In this document: in pieces, positions 31,002 through 42,357 of the stretch
How the letters are laid out: each line of letters begins with the position of its first letter
How positions within the stretch are numbered: position 1 is the first letter of the stretch
From: Tieghemostelium lacteum
Taxonomy: Eukaryota; Evosea; Eumycetozoa; Dictyosteliales; Raperosteliaceae
Direction: 5' to 3'
Length of the DNA: 64,000 bases
NCBI GenBank assembly: GCA_001606155.1
Contig: LODT01000001.1
Location: 496,001 to 560,000 of the forward strand
Notes under the pieces: generated by a model
Told to the model about the DNA's origin: nothing
Seen by the model: the letters and a program-made list of their open reading frames with translations, nothing else
Databases searched by the model: none
Program-made: the position numbers and the translations under genes

Positions 31002-32440
31002 ATGCAAATGTTTTTGGATTTAGTTATCATTTTATTCCACATTTTAAATTATTTTAGAAATAATAATGGAGAGAAAAAATATGAAATTCCCAACAACACC
31101 ATTCAACAACAACAACAACAAGAGACATCAACCACCACAAAAACTAGTAATACAACTCTAAATGGTAAACAAAATCCACAGCCACCTCTATCTTTAGAAT
31201 TAGAAAAAGAAATATTAGAGGTAAATCAATTAGGATTCTGTGGTTCAGTAACACCAAAAAGAAGTTCTGGGTGCTATGGTATGACTCTGATGATGAATCT
31301 GATGATGAAGAGGTTTCAGTTGAGAACAGACCAGAGCTGTTCTTTGATTCTCTGGTTTCCAATACTAGAATCTACAAGAGAGGATCTGGTTGCTATGGTC
31401 TGTTTGATGACTCAGATGTCTCTGATGATGAGGACGAAAATAATAATAATAATATAAATCTAATTAAAACACCACAACCAATTAAAAGAGGTGTAGATAT
31501 GTCATGTGTTGACAATAATAATAGTAATAATAATAAGAAACAATCATTAAAAACAATTAAAATTAAGGATTGTGAAGAAGATGCTATGGAGGAAGCCGAA
31601 GCTGTCATTTACTCAGACGAAATGATTATGGAAGCAATTTCAATCCTTGGTGGTAGACAATGGGTAAGCTCTGAAATTCTTTCCTTATTTTGCTTGAATT
31701 TTGGTAATGTTAAAGGTAGAGCTGACCATTGCTACATTCCAGAAGAGTTCTTCCATATGGACGTCAGAAACAAGAGTCCTGTAGAGTCTGTTGGCAAAAC
31801 TACACTAAAGATGATAAAGTCCAATTCCCTTTGCTTCTTTGCCATTAACGATAATAATGAACACTGGCTTGGTATGCTATTGAATAAGGAGGCCAAAAGA
31901 CTGACCATATTAGACCCACTCCAAAGTAACTGTTATACTAGATGGGCTAATGAATTACTAGAGTACTTGAAGTCACTGAATGTCTTAGAATCTCTTGATG
32001 GTTACACAATTGCTTTGGATAAAAGTTTCAAACGTCAAGAAGATGGCTTCAACTGCGGTATCTATCTCTGTAATTTTATCTATTGTATATTTCAAGATAG
32101 AATGAATATGGGTTTCCACAAACAATCTCAAGTTGAGATGTTTAGAAGCCTTATGAAGAAGTCCTTTGAACTGTTGCTGGATAACAAGCCAACTAACTTC
32201 AACTGGACTGGTGATGTAGACTCTCAGAGCTCAAAGATCATCACCCCCACCAATACTGCCTCCAAAGTTCTGCCACATGTTACCATAATCTCATTCCGTG
32301 GCCAAAGAAAGTCCTTGGTTAAGTCCCATTTGAATGAAATGATGGTTGGTAAGACCCCTGTAAAAGGACTGAAAAGAAAAGAGTCTCTAGTATATGGCAC
32401 TAGAAGAACCCATGCAGCCATGATGAAACTGGTTGCTTGA
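31002..32440 (+). CDS. Ulp1/C48-family cysteine protease (SUMO-protease-like), 5' structure uncertain
   Basis: The C-terminal domain is a Ulp1-type peptidase with its full triad. His (EHWLGMLL) is at 31862-31864, Asp (ILDPLQ) at 31913-31915, and the catalytic Cys in EDGFNCGIYLC at 32054-32056, with the oxyanion Gln four residues before the GFNCG motif. Such enzymes cut SUMO or NEDD8 conjugates; the substrate is not clear here. The N-terminal part is poly-Gln/Thr then acidic. The frame starting at ATG 31002 runs to about 31280 and the protease frame is open from 31148 on, so they must be linked. The choices are a 41-nt GT-AG intron (31278-31318) or a one-base slip. The paired words KRSSGCYG and KRGSGCYG, each before an acidic run, suggest the slip. 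Confidence 0.75.
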
Positions 32441-32687
32441 AGTTTGGGTTTAATTGAAGAGGTCCATGAGATTTATAATTGAAAATTAAATTCTTAGATG
32501 AGTTGATTTCTCCTTACAGTGTAAATTAAAAATTTAAAATATCATTTTTTTTGATTAAAAACTTATCGATTGTTCACTTCATTCTTTAAATCTTTTATTT
32601 GTGTTTTTATTTTCAGTTTTTTGAAATTGTGTGTTGGTTATATCTATATCTGTTTAGATAAACAACAAAAATTACAATTATCAAAAC

Positions 32688-35600
32688 ATGGAGCCAACTG
32701 ATTGGTATTCTGTGATGGCTAATTGGAAATATATAAGTAGTAAATCACAGAAAGACAATTCAACCAGTGGCAACATTAGTGGTGGTCATTTAATGAATGA
32801 TGATAGAGATCATCAAGATATCATTGAGAAAAAGGATGATTCCTCAATGATTGATACAAAACAACAACAGCAACAGCAGCAACAAGACCAACAACAGGAG
32901 CCTACAACACCGAGATCGGATACAGGCAGTACACAAGGAGGTGTAGTTTCAGCAACTGGGTTAATGGTAGATGCCCTATTGAAATCAGTTAGAATCGAAA
33001 AGGATGAGATTTTAAAGATTAATCTACTATTATTTCTTCAAGAGAATTCAATGCAATTGATAGAGGATGACAGTAAGAGATTTGAAAAAATCTATTCGAC
33101 ATTACAGACAATGTTGTATTCACAAGGTGAGGGTTACAATGTAAAATGTCAGGTATTATCAACTATGACATCAATGATTATATGTGAATCTGTAATTATA
33201 AAAACTCAACCATCACTAGTAGAACAATTTATAAATTCACTCTTGGAGATCATATCGAGAGTCAACCAATCTATTGATAGACTTCTCAGAGGATCTGCAT
33301 GCTTATGTCTACTAGAATTCGAGTTGACATACCCTTGTATTCTATCACCATTTCTATCGACTCTTACACACTATTGTCAAGTTGAAAACACACATTTGAT
33401 ACAGAATTACACTATATTACTATCAACTGTCTTACAGAATACCGTGGTCAACAGTTATGAGGATTTAACTAATATTAATGGTGTATTGACAAATGGTGGC
33501 ATTGCACAGAGTCCATCTATCAGTAGTCCTACATCTGGTGTATTGACAAATGGTGGTATTAGTATAAAATCTCAAGGTGGTATAATATCAACATCTCTTA
33601 ATCAATCTGGTATCCTATCGCCTCCATCCTTTGGATCTACACCTAATGGATATATGAATATGTCACAGTCATACATTCCTTCCCAAATAGGTGCTAGTTT
33701 ATCTAAACCATATCAATCACCTATAAATATGTCTTATACTAAAGCTGGTATCACAAGAGCACCATCTACATCCAATATCTTTGATAATACCGACCCATCA
33801 TCATCTAACACTAGTAGCAAACAACCAACTTCACATAACTCCATACCAAATATATCCATTCTCAATCTATCACCTACAACACCTAACACCTTCACCATCC
33901 CACAATTTATAAAATATTCACCAATTTTCAATATACCCAAACACAAATACAGTAACAAAATTACACAACTACAATTACAACAGTCACCTAGACATAGACT
34001 ATCAGAACTCTCTGAAAAGGATGTATTTAAATGTGCATCTACCATAGCAGATCAGAGTAATTATCTAAATCAATGGGGTTTGACAACTGTGGTTCTTCAA
34101 TTGATCCCCTTGATTGACATTGCCAACATCCCACATAATTTCTTTAGAAATCATCTGCACATTCTCTACAAGTTCTTTTTCACTAATAATGTAGTTCCAT
34201 TTCATTTGATATTGTATCTTAATATGATATTTCCTGATTTGTATAATCAAGAGGAATATGATCTACTAATGAATAGACTACTGGTAATAGTCAATGATCC
34301 GTATATATCATTGGAAAATAGAATTGTTGCAATTGACTGGTTCCTATCTATAATATCATCTGGCCAACAGACACCTGATAACGATTATCTTTCATTCTAT
34401 CCTATGAGTCTTGATAGTTTACCACTAAAGGAAACAAAGATCTATGCATTGGTAAAGACATTGGTTTTGCATAGAGACACTTTACCACCTCCTTCTGATC
34501 TTTTGAAATCACTTATATGTCTCGAAGAGTTCAAATATCAAAATGAACATTCTCAAGCAACTAAAGTGGTATTCTCGAGTCTACTTATGATGTTAACATC
34601 ATTTCCCGTGGTGATATATGAAAGAGTTGAAGCATTTCTCACTGATTTATTTGTACATTATCCACAGTTCCTCAACCCCATTATTGAGCTACTAAACGGT
34701 ATTCAAGATAAACAAATTCGTTTGAAACTGTTTCTTCAGTTATCCAAGATTATCAATTCACTCACTCCAATGAGATTCTTAATCTACCTTCCTTTTGTTG
34801 AAATTATAGTATTGGAAGATAAGATTGATCCTACTATTCTATTGAACAAGATATTTGATCTCATTAGAAGACGACAAATCTGTCAGGATGGTAATTGGTA
34901 TATTGGTAATATAGTACTATCCATTTGCAGACGTGTTATAGTCTGTCACCATATTCCATTCCTTTTGAAACCTCTACGACTCATTCTCTCATCGCTTGCC
35001 TACTATTTCTCAAATTTAGAGATTCGTGACAGAGCTTCATTTTACGATCGACTGATAACTCATCTTCCAGATGACAAAATCAAAGCTCTTCTGAGTGTTC
35101 AAACTGGACATAACGATCAATCTAATCTCAATGGTCTACTAAACAATACTGGATCCGACCAGAAACCAAAGATTCTATTAAAAAGTCTACCTCATTTCAT
35201 CTCAGTATTACCAGCCATTACCAGTTCCAAAAGAATTCAACATTCTTTTCAATTGGACCAATTTGAATATCCATCTAATACAGATACAACCAGTGGTCTT
35301 GATTATAGTCACTTTGAACAAGACTATCAAATTTACCAATCCTATCTCAGAGACCCACAAAAACTCTCTGCTAAAATTATAATACCACACCAAATCAGAT
35401 ATAGAAAGAATCTGACTTCTAATACCACCAATAGCATTCCACTAAAAATCTATGCACTTTTATTACAATTTCAAAATTCACAGTACTATTCACAAATATA
35501 TCCAGTTAGAATTCCTTATCTATGTTATCCAGATCAACAACAACAACAATTAACAACATCAGAAAACACTCAAGAACTGGAGTTCCCATATAGTTATGAC

Positions 35601-36161
35601 GTAGATTTAACATTTAAACCACTCTATCCAATACCTGGTAATTTCCAAATTAAAATGATTTTTAATGATGATGAAGGTAAGACATGTAAAGCAGATGGTT
35701 CAAGTGTATCCATTTCCTTTCAGGACCTATTCATGAGAATACCAGTACCAATACACATTAAATCACTTGAACATCAACAAAAATTCTTGTTATCACTTTT
35801 TGACAAGATATGGAAACTCTCTGAAACCTCACCAATATCGAATAATATCAACAATAATATAGTTACATCTGTCAAACAGATATCTATTCAAAAAACTCAA
35901 ATACAAAGTGCAATACAATCTAAATTGGCTCTGTATTGTATTGACCAAATAAACACTAACCAAAATAGAGAGGGAGAAAGTAAAGTGGAATCTGAAAATT
36001 TAGCACAACAACTAAAAGTTATTATATTCCTTCCACCACAATATCATTTACTCTTCCTCTTTGAAATCAACGAAAAATCAACTCTTATTCATATCAAAAC
36101 TGATTATTGGAGATCTTTAGCCAGTATTGATCAATATATATTATATCTGACTTCAAAATAA
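32688..36161 (+). CDS. ap5b1: AP-5 adaptor complex beta subunit (AP5B1)
   Basis: Single exon, 1157 residues. The N-terminal two thirds form a helical solenoid (SLVEQFINSLLEIISRVNQS, LLRGSACLCLLEFEL and onward) interrupted by Gln-rich and Ser/Asn/Pro-rich inserts (about 60-90 and 260-430). The C-terminal appendage region matches human AP5B1 at several points: YSQIYPVRIPYLCYP, VSISFQDLFMRIPVPIHI, and the end IKTDYWRSLASIDQYILYL. AP-5 is a clathrin-independent adaptor that works with SPG11/SPG15 on late endosomes and lysosomes. It has been lost in many lineages, so its presence supports retention of AP-5 in this organism. It is longer than human AP5B1 (878) because of the inserts. Confidence 0.85.
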   Translation: MEPTDWYSVMANWKYISSKSQKDNSTSGNISGGHLMNDDRDHQDIIEKKDDSSMIDTKQQQQQQQQDQQQEPTTPRSDTGSTQGGVVSATGLMVDALLKSVRIEKDEILKINLLLFLQENSMQLIEDDSKRFEKIYSTLQTMLYSQGEGYNVKCQVLSTMTSMIICESVIIKTQPSLVEQFINSLLEIISRVNQSIDRLLRGSACLCLLEFELTYPCILSPFLSTLTHYCQVENTHLIQNYTILLSTVLQNTVVNSYEDLTNINGVLTNGGIAQSPSISSPTSGVLTNGGISIKSQGGIISTSLNQSGILSPPSFGSTPNGYMNMSQSYIPSQIGASLSKPYQSPINMSYTKAGITRAPSTSNIFDNTDPSSSNTSSKQPTSHNSIPNISILNLSPTTPNTFTIPQFIKYSPIFNIPKHKYSNKITQLQLQQSPRHRLSELSEKDVFKCASTIADQSNYLNQWGLTTVVLQLIPLIDIANIPHNFFRNHLHILYKFFFTNNVVPFHLILYLNMIFPDLYNQEEYDLLMNRLLVIVNDPYISLENRIVAIDWFLSIISSGQQTPDNDYLSFYPMSLDSLPLKETKIYALVKTLVLHRDTLPPPSDLLKSLICLEEFKYQNEHSQATKVVFSSLLMMLTSFPVVIYERVEAFLTDLFVHYPQFLNPIIELLNGIQDKQIRLKLFLQLSKIINSLTPMRFLIYLPFVEIIVLEDKIDPTILLNKIFDLIRRRQICQDGNWYIGNIVLSICRRVIVCHHIPFLLKPLRLILSSLAYYFSNLEIRDRASFYDRLITHLPDDKIKALLSVQTGHNDQSNLNGLLNNTGSDQKPKILLKSLPHFISVLPAITSSKRIQHSFQLDQFEYPSNTDTTSGLDYSHFEQDYQIYQSYLRDPQKLSAKIIIPHQIRYRKNLTSNTTNSIPLKIYALLLQFQNSQYYSQIYPVRIPYLCYPDQQQQQLTTSENTQELEFPYSYDVDLTFKPLYPIPGNFQIKMIFNDDEGKTCKADGSSVSISFQDLFMRIPVPIHIKSLEHQQKFLLSLFDKIWKLSETSPISNNINNNIVTSVKQISIQKTQIQSAIQSKLALYCIDQINTNQNREGESKVESENLAQQLKVIIFLPPQYHLLFLFEINEKSTLIHIKTDYWRSLASIDQYILYLTSK

Positions 36162-36315
36162 TAATAAAACTTTATTTATTATCACTTTTTTTTTTTTAGA
36201 TTTAGATTTTTAAATTTTTATTTTTTACCAAATTTAGAAAATTCAAATTGAAATGTATTTTATTTTAAAAATACTATCTCATTTATAATTTAGAGCTAGT
36301 TTCAAGATAGAAATA

Positions 36316-36640
36316 ATGAATAGATTTACACAAATATTCAAACAAGAACCAGAAGTTTTAGTATTAGCATTTAATACCTCTTTTGCTCTAGGTTTTGGTC
36401 TTAGAGCCTTTACCCTAAGCATGTCAAATATGAAAAAAGAAAAGTAAATATAATTCTAAAAGAATTTTTAAATTGAAAAATACTAATAAAATTCCATTTA
36501 GACATTTTGAACAACCTGAACATGCCAAGATTTTAAAGAATCATGAAATTACTACTGATGACCTTTTGGAAGGAAAAATTAAAACAATTTTAGATTTTGA
36601 TACTTCCCATCCTCTTCATCCACATACAGCTAAAATGTAA
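36316..36640 (+). CDS. small single-TM protein, possibly mitochondrial
   Basis: Model: exon 1 36316-36443, intron 36444-36501 (58 bp), exon 2 36502-36640, giving 88 residues. The N-terminus (MNRFTQIFKQEPEVLVLAFN) leads into one hydrophobic segment (VLVLAFNTSFALGFGLRAFT), followed by a charged tail ending HPLHPHTAKM. Size and layout resemble small inner-membrane subunits such as the NDUFA4-like group, but I see no diagnostic residues and do not assign it. Clean splice signals and the in-phase junction (AA plus A restores Lys) support a real gene. It sits between AP5B1 and the convergent 705-residue gene. Confidence 0.55.
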
Positions 36641-36715
36641 AATAAAATCTGTCATATAAATTCAAAGTTTATCTTAAATTATTTTGATAGTAAAGTTATT
36701 TATTTTGTAATCAAA

Positions 36716-38894
36716 TTATTGATTTAACATGGAATTATAAACTGGAATATGAACCTCTAAAGTTGACTTTGCCTTGATGGTATAGTTTACGCCATTAATA
36801 GTAACTTGTACATCTACTGATAGATTATTTGTAGATTTATAAATCATAATATCTGAATGATCGTCATAATTTTGAAATTTGGTTAAATCAACATCTGGAG
36901 AAGGTGGAGTTTCAGCATCATTTACAAAGATTGATATTTTATATCTTGGTGTAAGCTTTCGTTCAAAGTAATTGAGGTATATTGATTTGTTTGGTGAAGA
37001 AAAGAAGGTCTTTAAGAGGGCCAATGTGATTAAGATACCTCCAGTAAGTAAAGCAAATGGACCAGCCCATGAAATACCAGCCATTAATACACCAATAGTA
37101 GCCAATGTAACACCAAGTGATGCTACATCAATAACTAATGCACCCCAATTCTTCTCTTGGATATCATTGTAGGCATCAATGGTTGTAGCAACAGCAGTTA
37201 CAATTAATAATACTGGAACAAATCTAGTAAGGATAAATTTACTAGCAGTTTCTGTGAATAAAACTGGGACTACTGATTCAAATGAATCGGCAGCAATTTG
37301 AAACCCTTTTGTTATCAATTGTTTATGAATGAATTGACCAATTCTTGAGAAGAAACCAGTAACCATTTTATCACCGGCATCAAAATAAGTTACAATATCG
37401 AAAAAGATACCAATGGAATCATAAGTGAATGTTGCCTTGTTAAATGTTGTCATTTTATCCCAGTTGGCTACGCCATAGATTATAACACCCATTTGACATG
37501 CACGCCACACACCAACCAATAATAGTTTATGTTTAGAACTGAAGGTTACACCTGGTAATTTAGCTTTGATTTTGTTAATCAATTTATTACCATATTCATC
37601 AATGTGAGCACTCATGCTGGAAAAAGTTGGACGGGTGCCACTGGACTGTAATTCATATTGAATATCAGTAACCATCTTATGTAATTCTGTAACTGTACCA
37701 GCAGTTGTGCCAAATCCATTGGTAATGTCTTTCATTATTGGAGACCATGTAGAATCAGCTTCAATACCTTTGAGAACATCTTCAATAGTTGCAAGGTAAA
37801 CATCCTTTGTCAATTGAGTATTTTGAATTTGGTCAACTGAATAATAGGTATAACATGCATAGTAGAGAGTAGACAACACCTCATTGGATGTTTTCTGACT
37901 TGGATCAAGCATATCCAATTTAGCTTTCATTTGTTTGAATGTTAAAGTTTCTTCAGGGTATACATCAGAACAGTGAGACTCAATAAATGACTTCAATTCT
38001 TTATCTGAAAGATAATACTCTGCTAAATCTTCAGCCCACTCATCAGCATTCTTTAGATATTCAGCCATTCTTGGAATTCTATCCAAATATGCAAAATTAT
38101 ATATTAACATTGTTTGTTTAACAAATAGTTTCTATTATAATAAAATTCATTGAGTTAGTATATTTATAACTATTTAAATATTAAATACATACAGTTGAAC
38201 AAAGATATTTCATATCTTCATTTAACTTTCCAACATTAATTTCCTTATTAAAACCTTCAGCTGTATAATTTGCTAATGCAAGACCAATCATTAATTTACC
38301 ATACTCTTCATACCATTCTTGTACAATTTTCTCACTGACTATTTCTAATCTTTCAGCTTTTAAATTTGGTTTTGACACTTCAAGAATAGTACGAGAATCA
38401 TCAGATAGGAAATAAATAACATACTCATAAAAAAACTCTTCAGCAGTCTTTTGGACTATATCTTCACCATGGGCACTAATTGAAGTAAATCCTACCAACT
38501 CTTGTAATGACAATCCATCAGATGAAGTTTCATTAAGTGATTTCTTTTTTCTTTGGTTCTTTGGTACTGGTTTCTTTTTCTCCTCTTTCAACAATTTATT
38601 TTCACGAGCTTTTTCAAAAGATAATATCAATGGATTATTTTCTAAAAACTTCTTATTGATAGAAACTCTCTTTTTCTGCAATGCTTGTTGTACTGGAGTA
38701 AGCTTTGTACCACCTGCTTGTTTTTTTCCACCAGCTTCCACAGGCTTTTTTGGTTTATTTGGATTCTTTGGTTTATTAGGATCCTTGGTTTTAGGGGTTG
38801 TTGTTTTGGAGGGAGTTGTAGTAGTTTCTGTCTTAGTTGGAACTTGAGCTGATCCTTTACTAGTTACTTTAATGGGTTGTGTTGTAGTTGACAT
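36716..38894 (-). CDS. unknown 705-residue protein with C-terminal hydrophobic hairpin, two exons
   Basis: Model on the minus strand: exon 1 38894-38193, intron 38192-38132 (61 bp), exon 2 38131-36716. The junction is in phase (CST joined to KLFVKQ), so what looks like two open frames is one gene. The first 110 residues are Lys/Thr/Pro-rich (KPKNPNKPKKPV), basic and disordered. A helical middle follows, then hydrophobic segments near the C-terminal third (FVPVLLIVTAVATTIDAY; LVIDVASLGVTLATIGVLMA; FALLTGGILITLALLKTFF), and a last beta-rich stretch (ISIFVNDAETPPSPDVDL, VDVQVTINGVNYTIKAKSTL). I do not recognise the family. A membrane-inserting region of two or three helices flanked by soluble parts is all I can claim. 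Confidence 0.65.
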
Positions 38895-39282
38895 TACTGA
38901 TTATAATTTAATAAATGAATTTAATTTATCATTTATTTTATATGGATATATTTTCATTGTTCATTGAAATTTATTCACATGTCCTCCTATATGTTGGTTG
39001 ACTAATTTAAAAGGTATTTTAAAAGAACTATGTGCATGATTAAATCACATGATTTCATTAAATCCCATCCAATTGATTTAATTAATTAAGGAAAGTTGAT
39101 ATTTTTTTAGTTATGTTGTGAAAAAAAAAGGGTTTTGTCTCTTCATTATTTTGTGAATCTGCACATCAATCGACAATTTTTGTATTAAAAAATCACATTT
39201 TTGCCGGAATATAAATATAAGAATACACTAGTGGGTGGGCCAATTTAGAGTTAGTTAACATGTTTCAAAAATTAATATCTAT
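38895..39282. other. intergenic spacer, no gene seen
   Basis: A 388-bp AT-rich stretch between the start of the minus-strand 705-residue gene and the end of the minus-strand WDR74 gene. It should carry the promoter of the former. I see no open frame, hairpin of note or RNA gene. Confidence 0.6.
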
Positions 39283-40758
39283 TTATTTCTTTTTTAATTG
39301 AGATTTAAAATTTAATAACATTTTCTTTTTACTATTGTTGGTGTTGTTGTTAGTTTCAGTTTGTTTCTTTTTCTGTGGTGGTTGTTCTTTTTGTTTTGAT
39401 ACTTGTTGTTGTACTAAAACTCTTTTTTTATTATCTTTACTCTTTAATTTGGTTTTTAATTCTTTTTTGTCTTCTGAGTCTGCATCTGAATCATCTTCAT
39501 CTTTCAAATTAAATTCAAAATCTTCATTTTCATTGTCATCATTTATATCATTATCACTACTATCTTGCTCATCGTCATCAGAGTTAATTTCTTCTTTTAC
39601 TGTTATTTCAGGTTGATATTCATATTGGTCATCGTCTTGATCAACTGAATTTTTATTGTTTTCCATAGTTTGCCATATTTCATTGTCATCTTGCTCATCT
39701 TTGTCTACAGGTTCCTCTCTTGAAAACAAAACGTTGGAGAGTTTTTGTTTTAAAAAGATTTTATGTAGACATTTTCGTGAACCTACATCAAAAATTCTGA
39801 GGAATCTATCAAAACCTACAGTTGCTAACAATGGTAGGGTTGGATGTATATCCAAACCTCTAACACTACCTGTATTTCCTTTATAGGTACCCAATTGTCT
39901 ACCTGTTCTCTTGTCATGTGCAGATACATTACCTACAACATCTGACCCAATAATTATATTCTCATTCTTTTGAGAGACTGCCACAGCCTTGACTTGGTAT
40001 TTTGAGAATGATAAATCCATAATAGGATGTCTTTTAGCTTTAGTATCGTAAATTTTCAATTTTTTATCACTTCCAATAAGGATATGTTGTTGGTTGGTAT
40101 TGTGAAGGAATTTAATGGCACTGACATTAACAGGTTCTTGAAGATTCAAAAAATCGTGTTGGAATTTTGCTGACCATGTGTTGGTTTGTTTTTCCATATC
40201 TCTAACTGTTAAATTTAATGTTTTTCCACCAAATGCTACTACAGTCTGATCAGGAGATAAAGTGAGTGCATTAACACTGAGTTCACGTTCTAACTCATTA
40301 TCATTTAATAAATGATAGACTTCATCGTCTTTAGGTTCTTTTACTTGGGTTATAACCTGTTTCATCTTTTTACCTTGACCAACAGTTGTAATGACTTTGT
40401 TAATTGTCATCTTTGGTTCTAGTGTGTGTATATCTTCAAACTCTTTTATATGAATACTACCATCAATACATGTAACCAATAATCTATTTTCACCTAATGG
40501 TTCAATTGAACGTATATTCGATCCAAAATTGAATTCTCTAATTAATGATTTCTCTTTACTATTGTAGTATTTAACCAACCCATTGGTGTATCCAAAAAAT
40601 AAATAATCTTCATAGTCATCACCTAAGTTCTTCCAGCCATATGACATAACCTGTAAATCTAAATTTACATCCAGTGATCCAAACATTGATACTGGTGCAC
40701 CTCTGTGGATGTTATAGACTTTGTTTAAACCACTTAGACAACCTACTGTAATATTCAT
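39283..40758 (-). CDS. wdr74: WDR74/Nsa1 WD-repeat ribosome biogenesis factor
   Basis: Single exon on the minus strand, 491 residues. A WD40 propeller occupies residues 1 to about 350, with the WDR74-type blocks HILIGSDKKLKIYDTKAKRH, VKAVAVSQKNENIIIGSD and GNTGSVRGLDIHPTLPLLAT followed by VGFDRFLRIFD. The C-terminus is an acidic Asp/Glu region followed by a Lys-rich tail (KKKQTETNNN, NFKSQLKKK), as in other WDR74 proteins, where the tail binds the remodelling ATPase NVL/Rix7. WDR74/Nsa1 acts in nucleolar 60S maturation and links functionally to EBP2 at the left end of the window. Confidence 0.87.
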   Translation of the reverse strand: MNITVGCLSGLNKVYNIHRGAPVSMFGSLDVNLDLQVMSYGWKNLGDDYEDYLFFGYTNGLVKYYNSKEKSLIREFNFGSNIRSIEPLGENRLLVTCIDGSIHIKEFEDIHTLEPKMTINKVITTVGQGKKMKQVITQVKEPKDDEVYHLLNDNELERELSVNALTLSPDQTVVAFGGKTLNLTVRDMEKQTNTWSAKFQHDFLNLQEPVNVSAIKFLHNTNQQHILIGSDKKLKIYDTKAKRHPIMDLSFSKYQVKAVAVSQKNENIIIGSDVVGNVSAHDKRTGRQLGTYKGNTGSVRGLDIHPTLPLLATVGFDRFLRIFDVGSRKCLHKIFLKQKLSNVLFSREEPVDKDEQDDNEIWQTMENNKNSVDQDDDQYEYQPEITVKEEINSDDDEQDSSDNDINDDNENEDFEFNLKDEDDSDADSEDKKELKTKLKSKDNKKRVLVQQQVSKQKEQPPQKKKQTETNNNTNNSKKKMLLNFKSQLKKK

Positions 40759-40879
40759 ATTTTAATTCAGATATCTTTATCAATTATTACAGTATTTTTC
40801 TTCAATGATTATCTTTCGAATTTTTTTTTTTTAATTTTTTTTAATATAATTTGACAAAAACGACCGAACAACGTTACAT

Positions 40880-41105
40880 TTGAGTAATATCATGAACATT
40901 ATCAATTTAAAAGATGATTTTAAAATGATATTTCAAGATGAAAATATTGAAAAACATCTTTTAAAATACTATATCCCAGAACATTTAGATAGAATTCAAA
41001 AGAGTTTAATAGCACCTAATCTCTACACCTCTATTAGAATTGGCGATTATAAACTTACTAGAGAACAAGTTTATAATAACTTAAATGACCATTTCAATCC
41101 ACTAA

Positions 41106-41160
<55 letters not shown>

Positions 41161-42328
41161 CAACAATAATAATGACTATAAATTAATAACTATAAATGAT
41201 ATTATAAATGATAAACAAAATCATGTTAATGTACAACACTCATTATTTAGAAATACTTTATTTATAAAAACAAAAGGACCATTTAAAATTGAACCTAAAT
41301 ATCAACAAGTACTAGTTGATCTAAAATGTGGAGAAGCTGTGTATAGAGGTAGTAATATATTTGCTCCTGGAATTTTAGGAAGTAATAACTTTATAAAAAG
41401 GGGAGAGATGGTTTCTGTATTTGTAGTGTTACCTCAACACATGAAAGGCTTTACCAAAGGATTATGTTTTACTGGTGAATACCAAGGTGAAACCATTTTC
41501 ATTGGAAATGGTATTTGTAAACTTGACAGATCAGAGTTTAATAACACTCCAAAAGGATTAGCAATTGAAATGACTGAGAGAATATATATTGCACCTCCTT
41601 TAAACGATGTTTTGGAAGATCAGGTTTATATACAACATCTTCCCTCTATTTTAACAGTTTATCAATTGGATCTGAAACCTAATGATAGAGTACTGGATAT
41701 GTGTGCTTCACCAGGTGGAAAAACAACCCTTATTGCCATGATTCTTAAACAATTTCCAGAATACAAATCATCAGAGAACCCTGTAATTGCAATTGATAAA
41801 AAGAAAGTTAAAACTGCAAAAATTCAAGATCTAGCAAAAAGATTCAGTTTAGATAATATACAAACTTTTGCAAGAGATTCAGCACAGTTATTGAAACCTG
41901 TTGAAGGACAACAGCAACAACAATTCCATAAAGAACAATTTGATAAGATTTTATTAGATGCTCCATGTTCATGTCTTGGTAATAAACCAAATTTTGTAGA
42001 ATCATCATTACTTAAAGATTTGGAGAATACTGCATCTTTCCAACGACGTTTACTAATGGTAGCCTATGATCTATTAAAAGTTGGTGGAACACTTGTGTAC
42101 AGTACTTGTACTATTAATCCAGAAGAAAATGAAGAAAATGTATCCTATATTCTCAAACAGTATCCTAGTTCATTGAAATTGGTTAGACAGAGTCCACATA
42201 TTGCCAATGAAGGTTTAACCACTACATCACTATCCGAAGACAATGCCAAACTAGTTCAAAGATTTGATCCATCAAATGAGTCTTTAGGTACAATTGGCTT
42301 CTTTATTTCAAAATTTATTAAATATTAA
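40880..42328 (+). CDS. nsun6: NSUN6-type tRNA (cytosine-5) methyltransferase
   Basis: Single exon, 482 residues. After an N-terminal helical part comes a PUA domain (about 150-240, VDLKCGEAVYRGSNIFAPGI, IFIGNGICKLDRSEF) and then the Rossmann methyltransferase. Motif I is VLDMCASPGGKTTLIA, motif IV DAPCSC (about residue 360), and motif VI STCTINPEENEENV with the catalytic Cys near 408; both cysteines are present. PUA inserted before the catalytic domain is typical of NSUN6, which methylates C72 of tRNA-Cys and tRNA-Thr and some mRNAs. A poly-Asn tract coded by a nearly pure AAT run (about 41109-41172) lies in the N-terminal part. Confidence 0.9.
41109..41172 (+). repeat. AAT trinucleotide microsatellite coding poly-Asn
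   Basis: About 20 consecutive asparagine codons, almost all AAT, in the NSUN6 gene, with ACC interrupting near the end. It lies between the N-terminal helix region and the PUA domain, so it probably forms a disordered loop. Such pure codon runs are prone to slippage and are typical of dictyostelid genomes. Confidence 0.85.
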
Positions 42329-42357
42329 AAAAAAGAAGAGGTTGGTTTATTATTAAA

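Noticed and set aside
31144-31608. Minus-strand frames opposite the protease N-terminus
   Set aside because: Ser/Leu-rich shadows of acidic and poly-Asn codon runs.
38181-38894. Separate 237-residue gene upstream of the 464-residue frame
   Set aside because: A GTATGT donor and a TAATAG acceptor join the two frames in phase, so I model one gene.
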